DNA from: Microvirga splendida
Lineage (GTDB): Bacteria > Pseudomonadota > Alphaproteobacteria > Rhizobiales > Beijerinckiaceae
Direction: 5' to 3'
Assembly: GCF_016427565.1 (NCBI RefSeq)
Contig: NZ_JAELXT010000005.1
Span: 182,143-246,142, forward strand
DNA length: 64,000 nucleotides
In this document: positions 18,758 to 28,278 of the stretch, one piece after another
Layout of the letters: every line of letters starts with the position of its first letter
Numbering within the stretch: position 1 is the stretch's first letter
Made by a program: the position numbers and the translations under genes
The notes under the pieces: model-generated
What the model was told of the DNA's origin: nothing
What the model saw: the letters and a program-made list of their open reading frames with translations, nothing else
The model's database searches: none

Positions 18758-19845
18758 TGCGGATATTTCTCACCCAGCAGGGATTTCGCCAAAAGATAAA
18801 GGGTCGACGGATAGTAGAGGCTCAGCTCAAAGGTTCTCAGCGCTGCCGGAACGGGCGTTCCGTCGAGCGCACAGGCCAGCGCGGCGTGGAGCATGGCATA
18901 GCCCTGGTCCGCCAGCTGTTCCCGAGCCTGTCCGGTCACCACGTTGACCACGGCAACCCCTTCGTTCTCCGCAGACCAGCGCTGCTTGAGAGCCCTGAGC
19001 CACTCCAAATCAGTCATCCCTGCCCTCAACAGGTAAAGCGGTATCCTTAAGGAGTTGTAACCGAACTCGGGCGGGAAGCCGTCCGCGGGCTTGGGCTGCA
19101 ATCCGCTCTGGAGGGAGAGCCAGTCCGCCGGGAGCCTCACGCGGCCCGAGGCTGCCTGCTGAAGAAGCAGGACCCCGTCGCGCCAGACGCGGTTCCATTC
19201 GTATTCCGGCGCCAGCGCCGCCATCACCGGAAAGGCCTCGAAGACCCAGTAGGAGAGGTTGACCACCGGACCGTCGGGACGGTCCCCGGCGCCGAAGCCG
19301 TTGGCGCCGGGCAGAAGAACGCGCGAGCGTCCGCTGTGCCCAAAAGTGTTCTTGCCGATGGCCTTGGCGAGCTTCCGGGCGGCAGCGGTATAGCGGGGCT
19401 CCTGCCAGAACTCCCCGGCCTTGGCCAGCGCATAGGCGATGAGAAGATCGCCATCCGTGGCGTTGTTGCGATCCGTCACCCGGGGCTTTGCCTCGGGATC
19501 CCATTTCCACACCGCCAGGCCGTCGTCCCGGATGAGGAGTTCGGTGAAGGTGAAGTTCCAGATCTGCTCGAAGGAGCGCCGGTCGGAGGCTGCAAGAGCC
19601 AGAAGCAGGCCGTATCCCTGCCCCTCGCTATGGCTGATGTTGCCGTTGGCGGTGTCGACCACACGGCCGCTGTCCTCGACGAACCGGGAGCGGTAGGCCT
19701 CCCAATCGGCCGACGAGACGGTTCCCGCGATCTTCAGCGGCTGCACGGAGAGATTTTGGGACGATGCGCTCATCACCATGACGAAGGAGAGCATGGCAAT
19801 GAGCCATGGCAGGAGCAATGCGCGGCGAGACACCCGGAACGTCAT
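18733..19845 (-). CDS. bcsZ: Periplasmic endoglucanase BcsZ (GH8)
   Basis: Cellulase associated with bacterial cellulose synthesis; it trims or releases glucan in the periplasm. 370 residues with an N-terminal signal/anchor (ALLLPWLIAMLSFVMVMSASS). The GH8 signature HSEGQGYGLLLAL carries the general acid Glu74, and the catalytic-centre motif NATDGDLLIAYALAKAG follows near 128-144. The ATG at 19845 overlaps the bcsB stop (ATGA), so this start is chosen. It lies between bcsB and bcsK as in type III cellulose operons. Confidence 0.92.
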   Translation of the reverse strand: MTFRVSRRALLLPWLIAMLSFVMVMSASSQNLSVQPLKIAGTVSSADWEAYRSRFVEDSGRVVDTANGNISHSEGQGYGLLLALAASDRRSFEQIWNFTFTELLIRDDGLAVWKWDPEAKPRVTDRNNATDGDLLIAYALAKAGEFWQEPRYTAAARKLAKAIGKNTFGHSGRSRVLLPGANGFGAGDRPDGPVVNLSYWVFEAFPVMAALAPEYEWNRVWRDGVLLLQQAASGRVRLPADWLSLQSGLQPKPADGFPPEFGYNSLRIPLYLLRAGMTDLEWLRALKQRWSAENEGVAVVNVVTGQAREQLADQGYAMLHAALACALDGTPVPAALRTFELSLYYPSTLYLLAKSLLGEKYPQCVSSAAP

Positions 19846-22400
19846 GAGCGTCGTCCCAGCCGGCTCAGGAGCAGGGCGGTGGCGACGCCGAGGAACGTGC
19901 AGCATGCCAGCATGACGAGCGCATACTGGAGGATGTTGGCGGACATCCAGTTCGCCGCCACGAGGCGAAGATTCGTCAGCGAAAGCGGCTGGGTCTGCAC
20001 GAAGCGGAAATCGCTGATGGGCTCGACCTGCAGCTTCATCTCCCGGGGCTCCAGGGCGATGGCCCGTCCCGAGACCTGCGACCAGAGCAGGGGGTTGGCC
20101 AGGCGGGCCATTTCGTCCGCCAGAGCGCGGTCCGTGCGGGCCGTCACGAGCGTCCAGACGCCTGAGTCTTCCGTTCGGCTCTGCGCCATGAGCAGGGAGG
20201 CGCGCTGCGGCGGTTCGTAAGGTGCATCGGTGTGCTCTTCCAGCCGCAATGACGAGAGGGACAGGCTGAAGGTCTTCTCCAGCCAGTCCTGCACGGCGCC
20301 GACCGTCTGCTGAATGACGCCGCGGCGCTGGAACGTGTCGGACCAGCGCCGACGGACCTCGTCTGTGGATGCCGTCGTGATCTGTTCGGAAGACGCTTGG
20401 CTCAGCGGCATGGTGAAATCCGCGCTTGCCGTCTGTGCCGCTCCCTTGCTGCCGGCAACCGGCGTCGAGGGCCAGAGCATGCGCAGGTGCTCCGTCACCC
20501 TCACGCGGCTGAGCATGCCGGGAGGGATCTGGTCGACGGCGCCGATGAACAGAACGGATTCGGTGTCGGCGGAGGCCGCATTGGCGAACTGCGCCCGCAC
20601 CGGCCGGCCGGCGCTGCGCGCCATGCGGGCCAGCAGGGTTCCGGCGGCGGACAGGTTCAGCGGGTCGGGCCGCGCGAGGACGACGGTGGTGGGCAGGTCC
20701 TCATCCGAGAGGCGGCCGGCCCCGAGAACCGCGAGATCGGGCAGGCGGCCGATCCGGCCGAACTTCGGAAACTCGATTGTGGTGGTGTCGAACAGCACGA
20801 AGCGATTCGTCTCGGAGAGGGTTTCGCCCGGTGCGCAGCGCTGGTCCGCATCCGTCATCAGGGCTGCCTCGAGGGTGATGCGGTTGAGCCCCGATCTGAA
20901 GTTCTTGAGCGGGACCCGCACACTATGCCGCCGGACGATGTCGCCCTGCGTGGTGATCGTCATCTGCGTGCTGATCATGCCGTTGACGAACACGTTCACA
21001 TGGCTGCCGGGCCGGACCGCCGACGTATAGGCCGCATCGAGATGCAGGATCGCTTCTCCGTACTCGGTGGCATAGAAGTCCGACGGGAGATTGATGGCGA
21101 GATCGGCTTTCAGGCGTCGACCGGAAAACTCCTGCGTCGGCACGCCCAGGTCCGCGAAGCGGAAGGACTGGTCGCCGAACGCCGTCGGAACCTCGGGCCA
21201 GTGCCAGGAGGCCGTATCGATCATCCCGCGCTCGACACTGAGAGGATTGACGGACTGAGCCCTGACGATCCCGATCGCCGTGTCGAGATCCTGCCAGGTG
21301 GGGCCTGCGACCACCAGAGTCGAGCCGATGGAGCCCGGCTCCTGCATCATCATGGTCAGGGGCTGCACGGAAGCCGCGTCGGAAATGCCGGTCACGAGGC
21401 CGCGCAGCTCGCCGGCCAGGCCCATGGCGACCTTGATCGTTCCGACCGGCGAGGGGCCCGGATCGGATTCCATGACCTGGATCACGGGATGGGCATAGCG
21501 TCCGCGCAGGGCAATCGCCTGCACGAGACGCAGCAGCCGGTCCCGCATCTCGGGGCGGTAGATCTTGGGAGCAACCACCCGGATCGTCGTGACACCCGCG
21601 TTGTCGACGCCGACGGCCGGCAGATCGTCCAGGCCGCGAAGGGTCTTGGTCGCTCCCTCGGCAAAGATCAGGCGCGTGGAGGCCGAATCCACATCGGTCC
21701 AGAGCTCGTAGGTCGCCGCAATGGTGCAGTCCGTCCGATGGCGCTGAAGGGCTTCCATGCGGATGATGTTCTGCCCCGCGCGCAGGAGGCCGGGGCGGAT
21801 CGAAGCCGTCACGCGTCTGATGTCGTTTGCCGAGGAGATCGGCGTGTCGAGAACGGATTCCCCGTTGATCGCGATCCTCAGGCGGGAGCCCTCGGGCATG
21901 GCCACGACCGCGTTCTTGTATCCCATCGCGAAGGTGGCGCCGCTCGCGGCTTCGTCCTGCGTGAGATGGAAGGTCCAGGCTCTGGCGTCTGTTTCACCCT
22001 CGAAACGGAGCGTCTCGAAGGGCAGGATCGGCCGCTCGATGCGCGCAACGCTGCGCGCCGCCGGAGCATTGGCGGCGACCGGCGCACGAACGGGCGGAGG
22101 AACATTGCCAACGGCACCTGCCGCGGGAGCCGCATTGCGCGGTCCCATGCTGAAAGGCGCGGCTGTGCCGGCTGGCGGCGCCGGCTGCGGATCTGCCGGG
22201 CGTGGGGCCGGTACAGCAGCAGGCGGCGAGCCGGGCTGGCGCATGTCGAAGGGTGCGGCCTGACTTGGCGCAGGCGCGGGGCCTGCCTGTGGCGCGTTGG
22301 AGCCGCCGGGCGCCATGTTGAACGGCGTCGCCTGGGCGAGCGCGCCCGGTGCGCCGATCGCTTGCAGCCCCAGCAGGAAGAGGATCAGAACGGGGCGCAC
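19842..22400 (-). CDS. bcsB: Cellulose synthase regulatory subunit BcsB
   Basis: Periplasmic partner of BcsA, anchored by a C-terminal helix (YALVMLACCTFLGVATALLLSRL) that is needed for glucan synthesis. 852 residues with a signal peptide to about residue 23, then a 70-residue Pro/Ala/Gln linker containing three PF[NDS]M motifs at 26-29, 50-53 and 82-85, then the alternating carbohydrate-binding and flavodoxin-like domains of BcsB. The start is a GTG at 22400 with AGAGG eight bases upstream, nine bases after bcsA. The repeated linker motif is unusual and may be a protein contact. Confidence 0.92.
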   Translation of the reverse strand: MRPVLILFLLGLQAIGAPGALAQATPFNMAPGGSNAPQAGPAPAPSQAAPFDMRQPGSPPAAVPAPRPADPQPAPPAGTAAPFSMGPRNAAPAAGAVGNVPPPVRAPVAANAPAARSVARIERPILPFETLRFEGETDARAWTFHLTQDEAASGATFAMGYKNAVVAMPEGSRLRIAINGESVLDTPISSANDIRRVTASIRPGLLRAGQNIIRMEALQRHRTDCTIAATYELWTDVDSASTRLIFAEGATKTLRGLDDLPAVGVDNAGVTTIRVVAPKIYRPEMRDRLLRLVQAIALRGRYAHPVIQVMESDPGPSPVGTIKVAMGLAGELRGLVTGISDAASVQPLTMMMQEPGSIGSTLVVAGPTWQDLDTAIGIVRAQSVNPLSVERGMIDTASWHWPEVPTAFGDQSFRFADLGVPTQEFSGRRLKADLAINLPSDFYATEYGEAILHLDAAYTSAVRPGSHVNVFVNGMISTQMTITTQGDIVRRHSVRVPLKNFRSGLNRITLEAALMTDADQRCAPGETLSETNRFVLFDTTTIEFPKFGRIGRLPDLAVLGAGRLSDEDLPTTVVLARPDPLNLSAAGTLLARMARSAGRPVRAQFANAASADTESVLFIGAVDQIPPGMLSRVRVTEHLRMLWPSTPVAGSKGAAQTASADFTMPLSQASSEQITTASTDEVRRRWSDTFQRRGVIQQTVGAVQDWLEKTFSLSLSSLRLEEHTDAPYEPPQRASLLMAQSRTEDSGVWTLVTARTDRALADEMARLANPLLWSQVSGRAIALEPREMKLQVEPISDFRFVQTQPLSLTNLRLVAANWMSANILQYALVMLACCTFLGVATALLLSRLGRRS

Positions 22401-22409
22401 GACACACCT

Positions 22410-24605
22410 CTACTTGACGGCTGCGGCGACAGATGGAGCCGGAGGGGAGGATCGGCCGATCCGCTGCAGGCCCAGGAAATAGGAGAGGCCCCGGCCGGTC
22501 TGATAGAACGCCACCATGAAGAACCAGAGCGTTCCGCGCAGCACGCCGATGTCGTAGTGCCGGTTCTTCTGGAATTCGCTCCACTGATCCGCATTGGCGA
22601 AGACGAGGTCCGCGATCATCTTCCGGTGCTCGGCCTTCTCGATCATGAAGCGGCACCCCAGCAGCAGCCCGTCGTCGTCCATGCCGACCTTGCGGATCTC
22701 CACCGGCAGATGCTGGATGGGGAGGTTGGCGAAAGGCTGGAACTCGAGGGTGCCTGAGGCTCCCTTCTTCAGGCTCGGCTCGACCGAGGGAGGCACGTGA
22801 AGCCTCGCGCCGCCGACCGATACGTCCCGCAGCACGGCATCGATGATCTCGTCGCCCATGACAAAGCGACAGGGGCGCTCGACGCGGACCCGGTGGCTCT
22901 GGCGGCGCGTCGCGCGCTCCGACACGACGCCCAGCGCACAGCCCGCGATGACCAGGTTGAGGATGTTCCAGGCACCCGTGACGAGGGTCAGGTCCGCCTT
23001 GTAGGGCTCCGCCCAGACCCGCACGCCCGTGGCCACGACGCCGAGGAGAAGGATGCCGAAGATGATGAAGTAGGGGGTTCCCAATTCCGAGACTCGGCTC
23101 TCGTCCATGGTCTCGTTCTTCGACGTGACCTTGAAGGTGGGCTTGCTCGGATTGGCGATCACCGACAGCACGGCGGGCAGAAGATAGATCGTCTGGACAT
23201 ATTCGTAGAGATCCGAAATCCACGGCCAGCGATAGCGGCCATAGAGATAGTTCTGCATCATGAAGTTCACCATCATGTAGGTGAACGTGTAGGCGAAGAA
23301 CTCGCCTCCGGATGCGGTGAAGATCTCCAGCGAGAAGAAGAGATAGCAGAGCGGCGAAACGAGAAAGCAGAACCGCGAGAACGGGAACAGCCAGAACATG
23401 CTGCTCGACATGTAGCACAGGCGCTGCGACAGCTTCAGCCCGCGCTTGAAGGGCGGGAACTTGTAGCGGAGGATCTGCATCATGCCCTGCGCCCAGCGCG
23501 AGCGCTGGCCGATGAAGCTGGCGAAGCTGTCCGGCTGCAGGCCCGCAATCAGGGGCTTGTCCACATAGGCGCTCTTCCAGCCACGGGAATGGAGCTCGAG
23601 GGCGGTCTCGCAGTCTTCCGTGATGCTGACCCCGCTGAAGCCGTTGGTCTCCTGAAGCGCCTCGCGCCGGAGCACGGCGGCCGAGCCGCAGAAGAACGAC
23701 GCATCCCACTTGTCAAGGCCACGCTGGATGACCCCGTAGAACATCTCGTTCTCCGACGGCATGGTCTGAAACGTGCCGAGGTTCCGCTCGAGCGGATCGG
23801 GATTGATGAAGAAATGGGGCGTCTGGACGAGAAACAGATTCTTGTCCGCCGTGAAGTAGCCGACGGTCTCGGCCAGAAAGTTCCGGGCCGGGGCGTGGTC
23901 GGCGTCGAAGACGGCGACCAGATCGCCCGTGGAGTGCTCGAGGCCGTTGTTGAGATTGCCGGCCTTGGCGTGCAGGTTGCGGGCGCGGGTCAGGTAGCGG
24001 ACATCGAGCGCGGCGCACAGGGCCTGCAGCTCCGCGCGGCGCTCCCGGGCCTGCTGGGCCGCGATGGCATTCTGGGAGCTGCATTTCTCATCCGTGCCGC
24101 CATCGTCCAGGAGCCAGACCGTCAGCTTGTCGTCCGGGTAGGTGAGCGCCTTGGCTGCGGCAAGGGTGGTTGCCAGCAGTTCCGCGCTCTCGTTGTAGCT
24201 CGGGACGAAGACATCGACGGTCGGCAGGTTGTGCGGGTCGATCTGGGGCGCCTTGCGCGAGGGCATCGGGCTGGAGACGACGAAGAGGCTCAGGAACAGC
24301 ATCATGACGCTGTACATCTCGGCCAGATACAGCAGGAAGCCGGGGATGAAGTTCGCCAGTTCCGTGATCGGCGGGATGGTGCTGGTGGTCCGCCAGAAGA
24401 CGTAGCGCAGGACGATGGCGGTGCCCAGCGCCAGGGCGATCTGACGCCAGATGCCCTGAGCCCGGAAGAACTTGATGATGATCATGCAGGCCACGACGGT
24501 GAGGCCTGCAACCAGATGCGCCTGAAGGCTGATGGGAAGAACGACAAGCGAGACAATCAGGATCGCCGCCACTGCCCAAAGGGCCACGATAAGACCTGCT
24601 CGCAT
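22410..24605 (-). CDS. bcsA: Cellulose synthase catalytic subunit BcsA with PilZ domain
   Basis: Polymerises UDP-glucose into β-1,4-glucan and extrudes it through the inner membrane. 731 residues: N-terminal membrane helices (about 5-110), a GT2 domain with substrate Asp residues (LLDDGG 165-170, FDADH 233-237), catalytic TED (329-331) and QRSRW (367-371), four further membrane helices, and a C-terminal PilZ domain. That domain has both c-di-GMP motifs, RQSHR (568-572) and DVSVGG (594-599). Activity should therefore depend on c-di-GMP. It precedes bcsB by nine bases. Confidence 0.96.
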   Translation of the reverse strand: MRAGLIVALWAVAAILIVSLVVLPISLQAHLVAGLTVVACMIIIKFFRAQGIWRQIALALGTAIVLRYVFWRTTSTIPPITELANFIPGFLLYLAEMYSVMMLFLSLFVVSSPMPSRKAPQIDPHNLPTVDVFVPSYNESAELLATTLAAAKALTYPDDKLTVWLLDDGGTDEKCSSQNAIAAQQARERRAELQALCAALDVRYLTRARNLHAKAGNLNNGLEHSTGDLVAVFDADHAPARNFLAETVGYFTADKNLFLVQTPHFFINPDPLERNLGTFQTMPSENEMFYGVIQRGLDKWDASFFCGSAAVLRREALQETNGFSGVSITEDCETALELHSRGWKSAYVDKPLIAGLQPDSFASFIGQRSRWAQGMMQILRYKFPPFKRGLKLSQRLCYMSSSMFWLFPFSRFCFLVSPLCYLFFSLEIFTASGGEFFAYTFTYMMVNFMMQNYLYGRYRWPWISDLYEYVQTIYLLPAVLSVIANPSKPTFKVTSKNETMDESRVSELGTPYFIIFGILLLGVVATGVRVWAEPYKADLTLVTGAWNILNLVIAGCALGVVSERATRRQSHRVRVERPCRFVMGDEIIDAVLRDVSVGGARLHVPPSVEPSLKKGASGTLEFQPFANLPIQHLPVEIRKVGMDDDGLLLGCRFMIEKAEHRKMIADLVFANADQWSEFQKNRHYDIGVLRGTLWFFMVAFYQTGRGLSYFLGLQRIGRSSPPAPSVAAAVK

Positions 24606-24713
24606 TTGTCGGGATTCTCGGCCTGAGTGTTCGCGTGAGAGAGTGCACGCTTAATTCAACACTGCAGGCAGGTCTATTAATATATCTCTATCGTTGCTTA
24701 GGCCTATTGTCAC

Positions 24714-24731
24714 ATCGGTAAATAAACCGAT
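24714..24731. other. Small perfect inverted repeat in the AT-rich bcsN-bcsA gap
   Basis: The 163-bp gap before bcsA (24606-24768) is strikingly AT-rich against the GC-rich surroundings and holds ATCGGT-N6-ACCGAT. It could be an operator for an internal bcsA promoter. No T-run follows on either strand, so it is not a good terminator. Function is unproven. Confidence 0.35.
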
Positions 24732-24768
24732 ATACAATGTTATTACATTAAATAGACTAGACTTGGCT

Positions 24769-25707
24769 TTACTGGGTCGGGGGAGGCGGCACCACAGGAT
24801 AGCCGCCCAGCGGCGATGTCGTCTGCGGCACGGTCGGGGCCGGAACGGGAGGGAGGACCGTGTCCTTGTCGATGACGCGGCCCGACGGCTCGTCGGGCAC
24901 AACCGCGCGATGGCTTTCCGACGGCAGGACGCGTCGGCGGATCACGGTGGCGTCCTCCCTCCTGTCGAGGCCCAGCGGATACATGGGCGCATCGGTCTGC
25001 CCGAAGCCGGCGGGCGGCGACGGCGGATCGCCGTAGGGATTCCAGGATTCCTGGCGGTAATAGGCCGAGATCGTGTAGCCGTACATGATCCGCAGGAGCT
25101 GATCGATGCTCGCATCGGCACCGCACAGGCGCAGGCGGACCGAAATCGCCCCGCCCGGAACCAGAATGGCGGGCTCTTCGGGTTCGATCCGCTGCCAGGC
25201 ATAAAGGCAAAGGTCACCCTGCGGGGAGCGCCCGGTGGCGAATCCGAAGGGGCCGAACTTGTTCTGGACGTAGACGAGGGACGTCTGCATCGCGACCCCG
25301 GGGATCCGCTCCTCCATCTCCCGTTCGATCCGGTCCGGTGTGAGAGGGGGCAGGGAGAGCGTCTCCGGGATCTCCATGTTGCTCGCGGTGTTGTTGAGCA
25401 GGCTCACGTAGAAGGCATTCTGGCCGCTCGTGCGCGAGGCCGTCGACAGGGCGATCTCCTGGGCGATCCCGTTCTGATAAAGGCGCTGCAGAACGGCCAC
25501 GATGGAGGGGCCTCCCGGGGGAGGGACGACGATCGCGCGGGTTGCCGGGACCTCGGTGGTCAGGGTCGCGTAGCCGAGATCCGAACGGCCTGCGCATGCG
25601 GCAACGCTCATCAGAGCGACAGCGGCGAGCAGCTTCAGGAACGGGCCCAGACCGCCCGCCTGCCGATGGCCGCTGCCGGCTTCGGGCGCTGCGGCGCCGA
25701 AGGGCAT
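24769..25707 (-). CDS. bcsN: Cellulose biosynthesis lipoprotein BcsN
   Basis: Accessory protein found in alphaproteobacterial type III cellulose operons; its function is unknown. 312 residues. The N-terminal hydrophobic stretch LLAAVALMSVAAC ends in a lipobox-like Cys, suggesting a lipoprotein. The body contains RAIVVPPPGGPSIVAVLQRL and AFYVSLLNNTASNMEIPETL and ends in a proline-rich tail (VPPPPTQ). The ATG at 25707 is preferred because AGGAA lies six bases upstream; an ATG at 25734 lacks a ribosome site. It is first in the cellulose block, so the block's promoter should be in 25708-26059. Confidence 0.82.
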   Translation of the reverse strand: MPFGAAAPEAGSGHRQAGGLGPFLKLLAAVALMSVAACAGRSDLGYATLTTEVPATRAIVVPPPGGPSIVAVLQRLYQNGIAQEIALSTASRTSGQNAFYVSLLNNTASNMEIPETLSLPPLTPDRIEREMEERIPGVAMQTSLVYVQNKFGPFGFATGRSPQGDLCLYAWQRIEPEEPAILVPGGAISVRLRLCGADASIDQLLRIMYGYTISAYYRQESWNPYGDPPSPPAGFGQTDAPMYPLGLDRREDATVIRRRVLPSESHRAVVPDEPSGRVIDKDTVLPPVPAPTVPQTTSPLGGYPVVPPPPTQ

Positions 25708-26059
25708 CTGATTCCTGTGCAGCGAAGCGATCATGAGGAGCGTAGGAACTCTGGTGGCCAGCCGGCCAGCCGAGGCAGGCTGGCTCGCCGGAGGGACGTG
25801 CCCTGGAGCGGATGGGCCCATTCAGCTGGATGTCCCATCAGCTATGACCATTCATGGTTAACGAAAAGTAAGCGACACCAAGGGCGCGGACTTTTATCCG
25901 TTCCTGATGGGCTTCGCCTTGACCTCGCCGCCGGACGGCATACAAACGGCACATCGTTCGCAGGAACGATTGGCTCAGGAAGGCCACCAGGATTTCCTGA
26001 TGACAGTGCTTGGCCCGTCCGGTGAAGCGGGCAGGCCGGGCTTCAAGAAAGCCTCTCCG
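25708..26059. promoter_or_regulatory. Gene-free divergent region between bcsN and the Bcr/CflA exporter
   Basis: This 352-bp stretch separates the minus-strand cellulose block from the plus-strand exporter and must hold at least one promoter for each. I see a strong nested hairpin at 25763-25791 (CCGGC outer arms around GCCAGCC-N6-GGCTGGC), which would lie in the bcsN leader. No recognised operator or convincing promoter pair was found. Confidence 0.45.
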
Positions 26060-27247
26060 ATGAAATCCGCCTTTTTGCGCAACGCGCTGATCCTCGGCAT
26101 GCTCTCCGCCGTCGGACCGTTTGCCATCGACATGTACCTGCCCGCCTTCCCGGCGATCGCCCGGGATTTCCAGGTCGATGTGAGCGGCGTGCAGATGAGC
26201 CTGATGAGCTTCTTCCTGGCGGTGGCCCTGTGCCAGATCGCCTATGGACCGCTCTCGGACCGGTTCGGACGCAAGCCGCCGCTTTATTTCGGCCTGGGGT
26301 TGTTCGTGCTGGCGGGCATCGGCTGCAGCTTCGCCCCCAACGTCGAGACCCTGATCGCGTTTCGCTTCCTGCAGGGCGTCGGCTCCTGCGCGACCATGGT
26401 GATTCCCCGGGCGATCATCCGCGATCTCCACACCGGCCATGAGGCGGCCCGCCTGATGGCGACCAGCATGCTGGTCTTCAGCGTCTCCCCGATCCTGGCG
26501 CCGCTGGCCGGCAGTGCGTTGACTGCGTTCTTCAGCTGGCGCGTGATCTTCTGGGCCATTGCCCTCATCGGACTTGGCGGCCTTGCCGTCGTGCTCTTCC
26601 TCCTGCCCGAAACCCACAAGCCCGATCAGGGCAGAGGAGGCATCGCCCAGGCCTTCCGGACCTATGGAAGCCTCTTGAAGGATCGGCGCTTCCTCGGTCT
26701 TGCCTTCATCGGCGGCTTCAGCCAGGCGAGCTTCTTTGCGTACCTCGCCGGTTCCTCGGTCATCTTTATCGAGCATTTCGGCATGACGCCGTCTGCCTAC
26801 AGCATGATCTTCGCGTCGAACGCCATCGCGTTCATCGGGAGCGCTCAGTTCAACAGCACGTTCATGCGCCGCTTCGGCGCCGAGCGGGTCGTGCGCATCG
26901 CGATCTCCTGCTTTGCCAGCCTCGTGACGCTGCTCTTCCTGCTGACGATGCTCGGCGTCGACAGTGTCTTCGTCCTGTGGGGGCTTCTCTTCGTGTCCTT
27001 CGGCTGCCTCGGATTCGTGATTCCTTCCACGGCGGTGCTGGCCCTCGAGGAGCACGGCCCCGTGGCCGGCACGGCCTCGGCGCTCATGGGCACCCTCCAG
27101 CTCAGCACGGGTGCCGTGATCATTGCGCTGGTCAGCGCCTTCTATGACGGCACGCCCGTCTCGATGGTGAGCGCCATCTTCGCCTGCGCCCTCGTGGCGC
27201 TCACCTTGAGCTTCCGCACGATGAAGCCGAGGCGGGTCTATCCCTGA
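26060..27247 (+). CDS. Bcr/CflA-family drug exporter (MFS)
   Basis: Inner-membrane proton-driven exporter of the DHA1 Bcr/CflA family, 395 residues, about 12 membrane helices. Family motifs are FAIDMYLPAFPAIARDF in the first helix region, the loop GPLSDRFGRKPPL, and VIPRAIIRDL near helix 4. The ATG at 26060 fits the family's N-terminus (MKSAFLRNALILGML); an in-frame ATG at 26000 with AGGA upstream would add 20 residues. Its end overlaps the end of the convergent LysR gene by ten bases. The substrate cannot be told from sequence. Confidence 0.88.
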   Translation: MKSAFLRNALILGMLSAVGPFAIDMYLPAFPAIARDFQVDVSGVQMSLMSFFLAVALCQIAYGPLSDRFGRKPPLYFGLGLFVLAGIGCSFAPNVETLIAFRFLQGVGSCATMVIPRAIIRDLHTGHEAARLMATSMLVFSVSPILAPLAGSALTAFFSWRVIFWAIALIGLGGLAVVLFLLPETHKPDQGRGGIAQAFRTYGSLLKDRRFLGLAFIGGFSQASFFAYLAGSSVIFIEHFGMTPSAYSMIFASNAIAFIGSAQFNSTFMRRFGAERVVRIAISCFASLVTLLFLLTMLGVDSVFVLWGLLFVSFGCLGFVIPSTAVLALEEHGPVAGTASALMGTLQLSTGAVIIALVSAFYDGTPVSMVSAIFACALVALTLSFRTMKPRRVYP

Positions 27248-28134
27248 CGAATCTGGTCCAGGATCCAGTCGCGGAAGGAGCGCAGCAGCGGCGTCTCCGC
27301 CTTGTGCTCCGGATAGACGAGATAATAGGCGCCGCCGCTGACGAGGCTGTTCGGAAAAAGGATTTCCAGGCGGCCTGAAGCCAGTTCGTCTGCGATGAGG
27401 AAATGCGGAATGAGGGCGGCGCCCAGGCCCGCTGCAGCCGCCTGGGCCACCATGGCGAACTGCTCGAAGCGCGGGCCGCGCAATGGATTGCTCGCCTCCA
27501 CGCCGACGCTGGCGAACCACTCCGCCCAGGCGGTGGGGCGCGTGCTCTGCTGCAGCAGCGTGGCCCGTGCCAGGTCCTGCGGCGAGCGCAGGTCCTCGCG
27601 CTCCCGGTAGGCCGGGCTGCAGACGGGCACCGCCTCCTCCGTCCGCAGCAACTCGCACACGGCTCCGGGCCAGTGCGGCTCACCGAAATGAATGGCGGCG
27701 TCGAAGGGCTCGGCGGCAAAGTCGAAGGGCACGAGCCGCACGCCGAAGTTCACCATCGCCCCCGGATGCTGGGCGAAGAAGCCGGGAATGCGCGGAATGA
27801 GCCAGCGGGTGCCGAAGGTCGGCAGGGTTGCGAGGTTGAGCACGCCGGTCGTGCCGGACAACGCAATGGCCTGATAGGTGGCGTCGGACAGCTCGGACAG
27901 GGTGCTGCGCACCTGAGATGCATACAGGCGCCCCACATCCGTGAGCACCACCCGCTGCCGGGAGCGGCTGAACAGGAAAACGCCCAGCGATTCCTCCAGC
28001 TGCTGAATCTGGCGCGAGACGGCGCTCTGCGTCAGGTTCAGCTCCTCGGCCGCGCGCGACACGCTGCCATGGCGGGCCGTGGCCTCGAAGGCCAAGAGAT
28101 TGCCCACATTGGGCAGGAAGCCGCGACGAAACAC
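27238..28134 (-). CDS. LysR regulator, probably of the glutaryl-CoA operon (GcdR-like)
   Basis: 298 residues from a GTG at 28134 ([47 protein letters not shown]). The winged HTH is at about 10-70 and a LysR substrate domain of the GcvA type follows. It is divergent from gcdH, the usual place of gcdR regulators, so glutarate or glutaryl-CoA is the likely effector class; that is inference. The frame is open up to near gcdH, but those residues are atypical for the family, so the shorter start is chosen. Confidence 0.82.
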   Translation of the reverse strand: MFRRGFLPNVGNLLAFEATARHGSVSRAAEELNLTQSAVSRQIQQLEESLGVFLFSRSRQRVVLTDVGRLYASQVRSTLSELSDATYQAIALSGTTGVLNLATLPTFGTRWLIPRIPGFFAQHPGAMVNFGVRLVPFDFAAEPFDAAIHFGEPHWPGAVCELLRTEEAVPVCSPAYREREDLRSPQDLARATLLQQSTRPTAWAEWFASVGVEASNPLRGPRFEQFAMVAQAAAAGLGAALIPHFLIADELASGRLEILFPNSLVSGGAYYLVYPEHKAETPLLRSFRDWILDQIRQG

Positions 28135-28141
28135 CCGTTCA

Positions 28142-28154
28142 TTCCGATTGAGAA
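28142..28154. promoter_or_regulatory. Candidate LysR box (T-N11-A dyad)
   Basis: In the 144-bp gap between the LysR gene and gcdH, ATTCCGATTGAGAAT (28141-28155) forms the dyad ATTC-N7-GAAT and contains the T-N11-A core typical of LysR boxes. It lies seven bases before the regulator's start, fitting autoregulation and activation of the divergent operon. A single short match, hence modest confidence. Confidence 0.35.
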
Positions 28155-28278
28155 TAACCTGCTGCGAAGATGTCGATTTACTTTTGGCCTGTCCAGGGCG
28201 ATTTTGCCACTCAAATTCAATGGGTTTGGCTGGCCTGACGCCAGCCCCCGCACTCCTCGTATGGGAAGGATGATCATC

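Noticed and set aside
25838..27658. A 606-codon minus-strand frame across the MFS exporter and LysR ends
   Set aside because: Spans two real genes in the wrong frame and has shadow-type composition (HQ, RAEER, DRDA).
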